DNA from: Gliomastix tumulicola
Taxonomy: Eukaryota > Ascomycota > Sordariomycetes > Hypocreales > Bionectriaceae
Reading direction: 5' to 3'
Length of the DNA stretch: 64,000 nt
NCBI GenBank assembly: GCA_001599755.1
Contig: BCHX01000005.1
Location: forward strand, 504,800-568,799
Shown in pieces: positions 53,586 to 64,000 of this stretch (its first letter is position 1; each line of letters starts with the position of its first letter). A program made the position numbers and the translations under genes. The notes beneath the pieces are model-generated. The model was given only the letters and a program-made list of their open reading frames with translations. It was not told where the DNA came from and ran no database searches.

Positions 53586-55415
53586 CTTCGCCAAGGTGCT
53601 CCTTCTGAGGAAACCGGGTCGAGACGGAAAGGGCTGAGTACAAAACAAACAGTTAGTCACCTTGATCTTCACGTGGAGGGGGCGGCAGATTACTTGCTTT
53701 CTATGTCGAGGCCCTCAAGGCTAGGCTGAAAGCCGAGATTGGCTTTGAGAAGCAGTGTTGCTAACAAAATGGAGCGGTTCTGATGATTGAGAAGAAGCAA
53801 GCCGAAACGAACGCTTGCGAAGAAGGATGAAGAAGAAGAAGAAGACGAACGTTCGCAGGAAGGGGAGGCACAGGGTTCTTATACTACGAAGAGGAAGAAC
53901 CTCGGGGGACCTGAGAATCGAGAAAGAGAGGGGGGATGCCCTGGACCCCAAACCTCGAGCGCCAGCGAGGCCAGCTTCAGCTGTAGCGGCGCTATCGCTC
54001 TGCATCCCATCCGACCAACCCACCGTCTATCACCGACCGTCCTCTCAGGGATGCGCCCGCCACGCATGTCTCAGCTCGACTGACGGCACACCGAATGAAT
54101 GCCGCTACATCCTATAGCGCCCGCCACCCAGGCAGCACCCAAGTCCTTTCGTGCCCAGTCCAATCCCATCGCGCCCCCCTGCTCCTCCTCCTCCTCCTCC
54201 TCCTCCTCTGCATTGCTTCTTCCCCCTCCCCCTCTCCCAAAAATGAGACACAACTGGTTCAGAGAAACGAGGCTGCTTACGGTGCATCCCTTAGCTCGAT
54301 ATGCAATGCACGTCGAAAACCAGACTAACCGACCGGTCAGCCAGGATTGCGAGACCGACTAGAACGAAAAGCGTAACTGCGATTGGGGGGGGCCCATGCA
54401 TCGTGCAAGAATTGCTTCTGCGAGACGCGAGAATGTGCAACAATTCGGCTACCAATCAGCGTCTGGGGGATTTGCACACCTGGCCCGCCAGCCCCCCTTT
54501 TCGTGGGGTGATCATTCCCAAGATCGACCGGGGTGGTTGGAAGTGCCCAGTTTCGAGGCTGGCCCGATGGTCTGACGGGCGCGTCCAGCATTCCCGCTCC
54601 AGTCCCGGCAATCGAGTTTTCCGACAGGCGACAAGGCAAGACAGATAGATGATCCTTGGTCTGAACTTGTGCATTTCTGTGTCGTTGTGAGTGGGCTCAG
54701 AATCCCTCCCAGAATCCACCAGCTAAAACTACCGACGCCGACCGCGCGGTGGGGCCGAACAAGCAACGATGAGATGGCCTTGAAAAATGGTCTTTGACGA
54801 GGGGGACCCCGTCCATGTGCATCTTTTCTTGTTGGGGTGGGTGCGCTTGCCGTGCGTGCGTGCGTGCCTCGACCAGGGATGTCTCATGTTTGGAGTGTAC
54901 CATTGGGATACACTTGAAAGGTTGGTTGGTCTTGTACAGGTCTTGTACCGATGCTCCCAACCGTTGGTTTCTCGGATGTACCCGTTCGAGCACTGCTCTG
55001 CAGGGGCTCTGCGAAAGCTTTGCAGATGCGCTCGTCCAGAGCCCATTGAGCGTTTCTCTGCAGACTCCCTACTCACCATTCATTCATTCGTTCGTTCAAC
55101 ATCGTTCTACAGACAGGTTCGTCAAGTTTCTCCCCCTATCTACTCGACCGAATGGCCCACGTTCACATACGAACACAGACAAGCCCGTCTCGGCGTAATC
55201 CGTCCAGACTTGCTCAGCCAGATTCGCTCCCTAGATCGCACCCGTAGAAGCGACCGATCAGACCGTCTCGGCAGGGTACCTCCACGAGAGCCCACCCACT
55301 GACAGGTACGACGACAGGTACCCCATGAAAACTTACGAGCGCAGATCTAGGTACTTCCGGAGACGTGCCCAGCCGAAGATAGGGTCGGCAGTCACGTAGC
55401 TTCGAGGTACACAGG

Positions 55416-55446
<31 letters not shown>

Positions 55447-58398
55447 GCACGGTGCCCCGAGCCACGTAGCTCTGCATCCAGAAGCAACGCGCGGAGTCGT
55501 CGTCCTATCACAAGCCCAATTTTGCCTCCCCAGTCATGCACCCGTCGTGCTCGAGATGGGACTTTGGCTTGCATGAAGCTGCATCTTTCGTCCGCGGTCT
55601 CGCCCAACCCCCCCCCCCCCCCCTCTTTTTGGTTCTATTCTGGCGGTGCTTTGCCTCCCTGCTGCTTCCGCAGTTGGTGGCGGTCTGGGTCTGGGGGCCC
55701 AAGCTGCAGAAGCAACAGCTTCCCCCTCAGTTGTCGTCGCCGAGAGGTGCGTCCATTGCAGCAGGACAGGACGAGAGGGGGAAGGTCCATTTCGTAGCTG
55801 GGCCTCGCACAAGGTCTCAGCATGCGACAGTGTGCGTTCCCTTGTGATTGTTGAGCTCTGTGTGTGCTTTTCCAAGACATCCTTTTTTTTTTCATTACAG
55901 CAGTGCGTGCTGCCAGTCTACGGCTCTCGTCAAGAGTTGGTCGGGGGTTCGCTGTGCCCGGCTCGTGCCATTCTGGTCGAGCTACACTCCGTATCTCCAA
56001 GACAAAAGGATATCTCTTAGTCACGCCGGGGCGTGTGTATCTCACCCTTCCCGTGCTCGCTTATCAAGACGTACCCGAGAATGGTCGGGGGGTGTGTGTG
56101 GTGTGTGCTCGTCGACCTCTCTCCTGCTCTCCGAGACATTGGTATGCCTTAGTCGCAGCAGCGCGTATCCACCTCATGCAGTCCACGTCAACTTCTGCGC
56201 TGAGACAGGTTAGCGTAGCCTTGTTTTGTCGTCTTTTGTTGATGTGCGCGCGCGCGCCGAGATATTGGAGAGTGGTTCGCAATGCGCCATGATTGCCTTG
56301 CCGTCGTCGAAGCGCCCAGTCAAAGACATGGATGGGCATACCGCTAGTTTGAGCGGCCGCCCGGTTTTTGCCCCCCCCCTTCCCCTCCCCTGTTGCTGCT
56401 GCCCATCTCGAGACTTGATCCCAGTTCCCATCAGCCGCTCCTAGTGCTCATCGCGATGCAGCCAGTACCAAAAGAAATACACGGGCACAGATACTCACCA
56501 AACACCCACCATCATTTGTGCCGTGTATTTTCTTCCCCCACTTGAAGGACGTGCTCCCCCCGTTTCCGTAAGCTGCACAGGCCCTCCTCCCCCCCCTCCC
56601 TGCTGCGCATCGAGACCGTACGCTCTCAGACATGGATACTACAATTACATTACTCTCTAAAACATACTCGTACCTCTCGCTCAGCCGCAAGCCTCTAATA
56701 GTTAGTTAGTTAGTGCTCATCAAAGACCCATGTCTTCGTTAGGCCATGCCCTGCCCTGCCCTGCCCTGCCCTGCCCTGCCCTGCCCTGCCCATGCTTCTA
56801 ATTCCATCGGGCCGCAATTTTCTAGTGCTCATCGAGACCAAACTGTCCCCTACAGGAGGAGATGCTTCTAATTTCATCAGCCGCACCGTCCTTAGCGCTC
56901 ATCGGCACGAATTGCTCCGCCCTCGTGCAGAAACAACATGTTTCAGTCAAAAACGAGGCTCGGGCTAGTTAGTTATACGGGCGAATACGAACGTTACATG
57001 CAGCACAGTGACGACACAATGACACAGGAGGATAGAATCGAAAAGAAGCAAAGAGTATTCATTCAGTCATGGCGGTGTGATCTGTTCAGTCTGAACTCCG
57101 TACCACCGGGAAAATTCACCCTCCAAGGGGGGGTCCGAGCTGTTTGATGTGTTGTTCCCCGACGACATGCATCCCCAGGCTCTCGGTCCTCCTCCTCCCT
57201 TCCTTTTCCCGAGCCATCGAGATTGAGTTGATTGTTGCTAAGGCTCGGGGAAAGGGGGAAGAATGCCGCGCGGTCCGTCGCAACCCCCCCTTTTTCGCGC
57301 CCAAAGATCCCTGCTGAGAAATTCCAATCTTGTGGGATGTGCATGTGCATAAGTCACAGCCAGCCTGTCTCGCGTCTTCCGAGACGGAAAACAAAGGCAG
57401 TGGCAACGCCAAATAGAATCCCCCCCCCCCCTAGCAGTTAAGAAATGCAGGCAGAAACACCCCGTGTGATCCGGTTTACTCCCCTCCCCCTTCTCCTGCC
57501 ACAAAGACATTGAAAGCGTATACTCGCGCAGTCGGGGAAATGAAAGACACAGGCTCGCAGTGATAGGCAGGCAGAAAAGACAGGCCCTATACTATAACGT
57601 AACATGAGACTCTCTGTGACCCCTCCCTTGACCGATCTTTCGTTCGGCGCAAGGCTCGGCGTCGGATAGGACGGCTTGCGAGCAACACCGAACTGGATCC
57701 TTGCCGTGGACCTGCCGTGGACCTTGATGCGCGCGACTGCAGCCCAATCGGACGTAGAGGAGAAAGCCACCTCGTATAGAAAGGAAATGAGAAAGAAGAA
57801 AGACAAGTGAGTGGTCATGTGGGATGGCGATCCCAATGTGCATGATGATGATGATGACATGGCTTTGTCAGGCGAGCCGTACCCGTTCGAGGATTGCAAA
57901 TCCTTAGAGTTGGTGTGTGACGAGAGGGTGCGTGACGCCAGTCTCATTTGATGATGCAGAAGACGTTTGTAAAGAAATAACGGAGTATGAGAGGAATGAA
58001 CGATTGATCGCGTTCAAAACGATGTGTCGAGTTAGTCGGGTCTTGTTTTTGGAGGTTTAGTCGCCTTTTTGTTTTTGGTGGTGTGATAAATGATACATTA
58101 GTGTGAAGGACAGGGTGTAAAGACAGACAGATAGACAGACAGATGCTCGGCTCTCCCGCATCAGACGGAGAGACAGAGACCGTGTCATGAAAAGTATAGA
58201 ATTAGGCAAAGGACAATAAGGAAATCGTCTCAGTCGTTCACATCCGTCAAGTGTCGTAGCAGTAGTCAGTACATGCTGAACTGAGAAGGGCATAGCTGGC
58301 GTGACAGACAGACAGACCGACAGACAGACACGCTTAGCCTAGCGGGCACAGTCAAGTTGCCTCAGCGAGTCGACCGACTGAAGAAGCTGGGAAGCACC
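53586..58398. other. 4.8-kb region without recognisable gene
   Basis: Both strands were read; nothing with a family signature. Notable: (AGA)n at 53830-53845, (TCC)n at 54183-54210, (GGTCT)n at 55422-55444, C tracts at 55606-55623 and 57420-57431, and a (CCCTG)n pentamer array at 56745-56790. Four scattered copies of a TCAGCCGC...TAGTGCTCATCG word lie between 56430 and 56915. The 3' UTR of the ApsA gene probably occupies the last few hundred bases (GACAGACA repeats at 58115-58140 and 58300-58330). Confidence 0.5.
56743..56792. repeat. (CCCTG)n pentanucleotide array
   Basis: About nine perfect copies of CCCTG (CCCTGCCCTGCCCTG...). Not a telomere repeat. Confidence 0.9.
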
Positions 58399-61300
58399 CT
58401 ATGCTCTAGACCGCACCGAGGCCCCGGCTTGGCCTTGGCCGTGGTGGCCGTGGCGGCCCCTTCTGGATGTGTGGTGAAGAGTGCCGACGTCGTGCTTGCC
58501 GTCGCAGCAGGCGCGGACGTTCTCGAGACGGTCAGACTCGCGGTCCTGCTGCTCAATCATCTCCCTCAGGTCCTCGGCGCTGTCGTGGACCTCGCTGGCC
58601 TCGTAGATGCTCTGGTTGTGGTTGTGGTTCTGGTTCTGGCCGCTAGCCCCCCGGGTACGCAGGCTGCCGAGGTTGCCAGAGATGCGGGACGAGCTGGACC
58701 TGAAGTAGCCGCTGAACTTGCTGAGGGTGCCGGTGGACTGCCTCTGCGTCAGATTGGTCTGCGAGGGCGGCGGCGGCAGGCGCTGGGCGTTGGGCGTCAG
58801 CGTCGGGATGCCCATCATATCGGCAGGGGGCGAGTGATTGCGCGTGGTGCGCGAGTTGTAGGACGACAGCGAGGGGGGGGCTCGTGGACGGGTCCCGTTG
58901 GCCGGGGGGGGGCGCTGGCCGCCATACTGCGCATACTGCGGGTTGAACTCGTCCACATCGTCCTGGGTGATGTTGTGGGCGACCTGGTCGACATCGGCCT
59001 GGCCCTCCTCGCTGGAGCGCATCAGCAGGTAGCTGAGTGCATTGAACCACGTCTCGTGGCGCTGGCCGGTGGTGCAGGTGAACTTGACAGAGCGGCCGGG
59101 CGCAACGACGATGAGGCTCTTGCGGTGCAGGCCCGGCGGCATGGGGTTGTCGTCAGTAACGACGCGCACAGCCTCGATGGGCACGCTCTTGGCCTTGAGC
59201 TCGTGGCGGCTGGAGGACGAAGGGTCGCCGTCGCTCCAGTACAGGGTGCGCGTGTAGGGATGCAGCCAGAAGTAGCGTCGGTGCCTCTTCTCGGACATGT
59301 CGCCTCTGCCCGTCTTTCTCGTGTACTTCCAGAGATACTCGCCAATCATGGTCTGCGTGATGGCCTGGATCATGCGCGAATCACCCGACGTCATGGGGTC
59401 AATCTCGCCCTGGCGCATGCCGAACCGGGCATCGAGTTCGGATGCAAACGACGACACGGACGACTGTCGCGAGCGTGCTGTCAGACGGCCCGGAGACATG
59501 GGACGCTGCATGGCCTGGTCGCGCATGGCCTGGTCGCGCATGGCCTGGTCTCGAATCGCCTGGTCTCGCATGATCTGTTGCTGCATCGCCTGCAGATTCT
59601 GGTTGCGCAAGGCCCGCGGCGTCGGCGTGCCGCGAGCTGAGTGGCCGGATGTGGGGCGCTGGTCCTTGGGCGTGATGGGCCTGTTGTTCTTGAGGGCAGA
59701 GGCAGGCCATTGCGGCGGTGGCATCGACGTCGAGGCCGACGAGCCGGTGCGTGCAGCCTCGATCAGCTCGCGGTGATTCGTGGGCAGCGGCGGTGCGTCC
59801 TGGATCGTTGTCCTCGTGCTCGCAGCACTAGACGGGCGACGGGGAGCAGCAGCTGCATTATCCGTATCGAACGCTGAGACGCGCCCGCGGTTCGGGCTCG
59901 GTGTGGGGCTGGTTGTACGGCCGCCGTCAGGACGGTGAATTCTCACGGTGCCCGTCGTCTCGGGGCTGCCGACGCTCGACACAGAGAATGTCTTGGCGTG
60001 TCCGTGCGAGTTCGAGTTCGAGTTGGAATTCGAATTCGGGTTGCCCCTGAACAGTTGGTCAATTGCATCCGCAGTCAGCGACGTCTGCGCGCCCTGGTCG
60101 CTCGTCAGGCCAACGACACCAGCAGCGCGGCTGCCCGCATTGTTGGAAATCTCCTTGAACGCCCGTTGCGACTCGGGCGGCGTCTGGCTGACCACCACAT
60201 CCTTGGGAGACTGCCGCGTCTCGTCCTCGGCAATAACAAGCGACGAGTCTGCGTCGTCGTCTCCCAGCACGACGAGTGCGGGTCCAAGGCTCCTGCTCTT
60301 CGGTGTCTCGGGCTCATCCTCCTTGTCCCTCGGCATGATGAAGGCATCCCTCTTAGGGCTGCGCGGCGTGATTGGCTCCGTATCGATGGTTGAAATAGGC
60401 GTGAATCCAAACACGGGCAGCGATTCTGTCTCGATGGGGGTGATTGGTCGGACCACCTGCGAGGACACGACGGAGTAGGCAAACGATGGGAGTGTCTGGG
60501 TGACAGGGGACACGCTCAGGGCGCCAACCGACGAGATGGCCAGTTGGGGTGCAGCCCCAGACACGGGCTGGACGTTCTGGCCATTGATGGTAGAGTAGCC
60601 AAGCGCGGCAAGCACCGACTCGGGAACGGGCTCAGCCACCGGCTCAAGATCCTGGGCATAGATCGGCGAGAGCCCGTATGGAATACGCACGGGATCGGGC
60701 TCAAAGATAGGCTCCCAGTGTTCACCCCCAATCGTAGAGTAGCTGAGGGGTCTCGGAGCCGGCATTGGCTCGGCCACGGGCCGCAGATTCTCAGACCGAA
60801 TAGCAGACACGCGTAGTATCGCTGGGTACAGCACAGTCTTGGCTTCTCTGATAGGCTCAACATGCTCAGTCGAGATCGGCGAGACGCTCAAGCTGGGCGG
60901 CTTGGGCACAACAGCCTCTGGCTCAGGCTCGCGAGCAAGTGCTGGCAAAGGCACAGGGATAGGGGCAACAATGGGCTCCGGCTCCTCTGGTTCCGCCACC
61001 GGCTCGAGCTGCTCGCCCAGAACGCTGGAAAGTACCAGGGCTGGTTTAGGAGTCTCGGGCTCCTCCTCTCTAGGCTCAACGGCCTCCGCCTGAAGGGATG
61101 TCATGATCAGAGACGGAGGTGGAAGCCCAGGTTCTGCCCGCGGCTCCCAGTGCTGGCTGCCAATCGTGCCAATCGACAGAGAAGGGCGAGGAGTCTCTGG
61201 CTCGAGAATGGGTGACAGGGTCTCGCTCGTAATCTGAGAAACGGCCAGGGGCGGCAGCGGTGTCTTGGGCTCTGCCACGGGCTCCAGGCCCTCACCGCCA

Positions 61301-64000
61301 ACTGTAGACAGCGACAAGATCGGTCGCGGCACTTCACGCTCAGCGATGGGATGAACGTTCTCGCTGCTGAGAGAAGTGTATCCCAAAGAAGGTCGGATCG
61401 GGATCGGGACCACTTCAGGCACTGCGATAGGGTCAAGATTTTCTGCAGAAATCGAAGTGTATCCGAGCGACGGCGGCGCAGGGACAACCCTGGGCTCTTC
61501 CACCGGATGGAGGTTCTCTGTGGAGATGGATGTGAAACCAAACGTCGGGATTGCTACAGGTTTCGGGGGCTCCTCGCGAGGCTCCAGTGCTTCCGAGTGG
61601 ATGCCTGAGACACTCAACGACGCCGGCGGCGAGAGCACCATCGACGGTGGCACAGGGAACTGAGCAAGCTTGGCTCCCATGTCAGGGTCAAACTGCGAGC
61701 CTGCATCGCTGTACGAGAGTGTGGACAGCGGCCGAGATGAGCTGGACTGCCAGTACGTAGAGTCGCGGTTAGAGCCCGCAGCAATCACAGACTGCATCGA
61801 TGCAGGTCGCTCCGGCTCAGCGTCAGTAGGGGAGAGCAGAGCAGGCGCGAGCGTAGGCAAAGTCGAATCGACATCCGAGTCATCAGAGTTGGCCTCGCGG
61901 ATGTCCACGGGCTCCGTCATCACGCCGCTGTCAACCATGATAACCTTGGGCAAGGCAGGAATGGCAGGGGGTGGCGAGTAAGGGCGTCGAGTTGAGCCAG
62001 GTGTAACCGACCGGACGCTTCTCCGGCTAGGAGTAGCATTTCCAACAGACTCTTCATCACTACCGGCAAAGTCTTGGAGCTCGGCAAACAGGCTCTGCTG
62101 GCCTCCCTGGGGGGTGTCACCGTTGTTGCTGCTGCTGCTGACGAAGCTTGCCGCAGGGCTGCTCTGAAAGGCGGGCTCCTCGCTGGCCTGGCGAGCATTG
62201 CGACCGAAGGGACCCCGGCTGAGTCTGAATCGGTTCCGCTGCGATGCAATGGCGGCCGTGGGCGTCTTGGCCTCCATGGTATCGTCGTCATCTGTGGAAG
62301 TCGATGCGGTACTATCAAAAGACTCACGGGGAATGTGCCTTGAGAGACCGGCGGGCAGGCTAGGAGGCGGCCGCATCCTGCCGAAACCACGAGATGTGGT
62401 CTCGGTCTCAGTCTCAGCGTCATCGCTTCCAGAGAAAGCTTCGTTGGTTGTCTGGAAGTCTTCCGTCTCCGTACCACGTTCATTAGCCGTCTCAAACGCA
62501 GACTCGCTAGCTTCGTTGGCCGTCTCAAAGTGATCCGTCGTGTCGGGGTGAATGTCGGGGATCTGCGAAAGAGGAGTAGAGCCAGCAGCCCTGGGCGAGT
62601 GCTCCTGGTTGTCCTCCCACTCGGGGTCGTCGGCGAGAATCTCCTGTCGGCTGGATCGGAGGTTGCCCAGCAGGCGGGAGCTCTTCTTAAACTCCTTCGA
62701 GTCAACCTTGCGGCTGCGGCGGTTGGAAGCTCCACTGCTGGACTCGTTGCGGGTTCGTTCAAGGTCGTCTCGAAGGTCCTGGATCATGCGGCGGAGCTCG
62801 AGCTTCTCTGTCTTCTCGCGGTGAATCTGGTTGCGCTGGCTCTGAATGGTCCTCTGAGCATGATGGAGAGAAGTCCTCATCGTCTCCGTCTCAAGCATAG
62901 AGTGTCGTGGCGTTCCCTTGACGGGCGAAGGGGGCGGCGAGTGCTCAGGCGTGGCGTTGTCGGTGGCCGTCTCGAAATCGTCCTCGCTCTGACCAGAGGC
63001 AGGTTCTCGCTCCATAGCTCTCCCTCGCTGTTGAGAGAAGGCTTTGGCGAGCTCTTGGTTCTGGTTCGTGAGATCGTCAATCTTGTGTTGCATAGCAGAC
63101 CTCTCACTCTCGGCCTGAACCATGTTTCGCTTCACGGTGCCGAGTTCGATGTCAGCCTGCTTGACAGAAGCAGCATGGTCTTCGAGGAGCTTTGCATGCG
63201 AAAGCTTGACCTCATCCAGCTTGTTCTGCACGGCAAGCTTATCCGTGTTGGCCAGGTTAAGGCTCTGGGTAAGCTTCTTCTCCCTATCAGTAGCATCGCG
63301 TTGCTGCGAGGACAGCTCCTGGAGTCGAGTCTCGAGGTTCCAGTTTTCTTCCTTATAGCGGTGCTCGCTCTCGTCCAGAGCCTTGAGTCGCTGGTGCAAA
63401 CTCTCCGTCTCAATCTCAAGTGTCGATTTGTCGCTCTTAAGATCTCGAACTTCTTCGTCGCGTTCGGCCAAGAGAGCCTGCAGGTTGCGGACCTGGACAA
63501 TCAAAGACTGACTGATCTCGGCTGCAAACTCAATATCGTGGTTGCGATTGGAAGGCTGATTTCTAACTTTGCGGTTCGGCACGCTAAGCTTCGTGGGAGA
63601 GCCAGTGGCCTGGCTCTCGAACTTGGACGGACTGACGGAGCGCTGCGGATAGATAAGTACATATGTCAGAAAAAAGGCTTGAAAATATCACACTAGAAAG
63701 AGTCACGACCTACCCTTCCACTTCTACCTTCCGGCACGTAGGGCGAGCCCGGGTTGGCCTCATTGCTAGGAACGCGCTGCTTGGGCAGAAACGCCCTCGC
63801 AGATTCTCTCGCCAGATCAATGTATTCCTTTTCGATGTCCACGAGCTTCTTGCGCAGCTCCGGATTCATCTCGCCCTCATTGTGTAGCTTCTCGACCTCC
63901 TCGAGCTGTTCCGTAAGAGCCTTGCGCTGAGACACGAGCGCAGTGCCCAATTTGCCCGCCTCGTCTAGCCTCCGCTCGGTCTCGGCGAGATGGGCCTCGA
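58399..64000 (-). CDS. apsA: Nuclear migration protein ApsA/Num1 (cortical dynein anchor), 5' end beyond window
   Basis: Cortical protein that captures dynein and positions nuclei in hyphae and conidiophores. Exons 64000-63714 (partial) and 63642-58399; GTAGGT donor and ATCCGCAG acceptor give EGRSGR-RSVSPSKFES. More than 1840 residues are in view. N-terminal coiled coils (EVEKLHNEGE..., ISQSLIVQVRNLQALLAERDEEV...) match the dynein/mitochondria-binding part of Num1. A Ser/Thr-rich region follows, then about 16 repeats of the (L/F)(G/S)(Y/F)(T/S)(S/T)I(S/G)(T/A)E-L-P(V/I)-EP type (61.6-60.4 kb). A C-terminal Mcp5/Num1-type PH domain begins TMIGEYLWKYTRKTG (about 59355) and ends WFNALSYLLMRS (about 59010), for phosphoinositide binding at the plasma membrane. 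The stop is at 58399. Confidence 0.92.
60400..61600 (-). repeat. Degenerate coding repeats of ApsA
   Basis: Roughly sixteen units of about 22-25 residues, each built as SxxxI-x-(S/T)EN-L-x-P(I/V)AEPE-x-P-x-P. Examples include YTSISAENLDPIAVPE and YTSLSSENVHPIAERE. Such repeats are typical of the ApsA/Num1 middle region. Confidence 0.85.

Noticed and set aside
56743..56792. Possible telomere-like repeat
   Set aside because: Unit is CCCTG, not CCCTAA; it sits internally between genes with no subtelomeric features.
58357..59640. 427-codon open frame antisense to the ApsA PH domain
   Set aside because: Shadow of GC-rich coding on the minus strand; Val/Ala/Gly/Arg-rich product without motifs.
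62530..63696. 388-codon open frame antisense to the ApsA coiled coil
   Set aside because: Leu/Val-rich antisense image of Glu/Gln/Lys-rich coiled-coil codons and its end crosses the ApsA intron.
1..64000. CRISPR arrays, operons, tRNA or rRNA genes, biosynthetic gene cluster
   Set aside because: Tandem repeats here lack spacers; genes are monocistronic and spliced; no cloverleaf with A/B boxes was recognised; no polyketide, NRPS or terpene core enzyme is present.

Overview
The window comes from the nuclear genome of a filamentous ascomycete (Pezizomycotina). Sordariomycetes, possibly Hypocreales, is my inference. The grounds are: genes split by 50-110 nt introns with GTRNGT donors, CTRAC/CTAAC branch sites and YAG acceptors; a HET-domain gene; an ApsA/Num1-type dynein anchor; a proteinase-K-like secreted subtilase; fungal APH-like kinases; and ribosomal protein genes of fungal type. 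No bacterial, plasmid or phage features, no tRNA or rRNA gene and no intact transposon were recognised. All gene models below were assembled by reading splice sites and frame continuity by eye.

Layout. 1-8.2 kb is accessory: a HET-domain gene (5' part in view), an orphan gene and a C2H2 zinc-finger gene whose stop codons share one CTAG, a 40-bp tandem array, a 59-residue cysteine-rich protein with a spliced leader, and a small protein kinase. 8.8-15.3 kb holds a short protein of unknown function, two APH-like kinase genes in the same orientation (the second interrupted by an in-frame TAA), and a J-domain protein. 15.9-19.6 kb is a housekeeping block: splicing factor SLU7, then 40S uS4 (RPS9) and 60S eL21 (RPL21) transcribed divergently from a shared 450-bp promoter. 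20.2-25.3 kb has a third APH-like gene, a 53-nt C homopolymer and a five-exon F-box-like protein with in-frame octapeptide repeats. 25.7-31.8 kb is REV3, the catalytic subunit of DNA polymerase zeta. 32.0-35.4 kb is a seven-exon dynamin-like GTPase relative with degraded nucleotide-binding motifs and a repetitive Pro/Ala/Gly tail. 35.4-40.8 kb is gene-poor. 40.8-42.2 kb is a secreted subtilisin. 42.2-45.1 kb is gene-poor. 45.1-48.1 kb has two divergently arranged fungal proteins of unknown function, one with a possible PD-(D/E)XK-like core. 48.6-51.8 kb is an Nvj2/TEX2-type PH-SMP lipid-transfer protein. 52.7-53.6 kb is an orphan protein with a 26-bp hairpin repeat array beside its 3' end. 53.6-58.4 kb has no recognisable gene. 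58.4-64 kb is the nuclear migration protein ApsA/Num1, running off the right edge.

The genes do not form one pathway. Core functions (splicing, translation, translesion synthesis, organelle contact sites, nuclear positioning) alternate with lineage-specific genes and long non-coding spacers rich in microsatellites. The best candidates for something undescribed are the pseudo-dynamin, the PD-(D/E)XK-like divergent pair, the nonsense-interrupted APH gene and the tiny cysteine-rich genes with spliced leaders.
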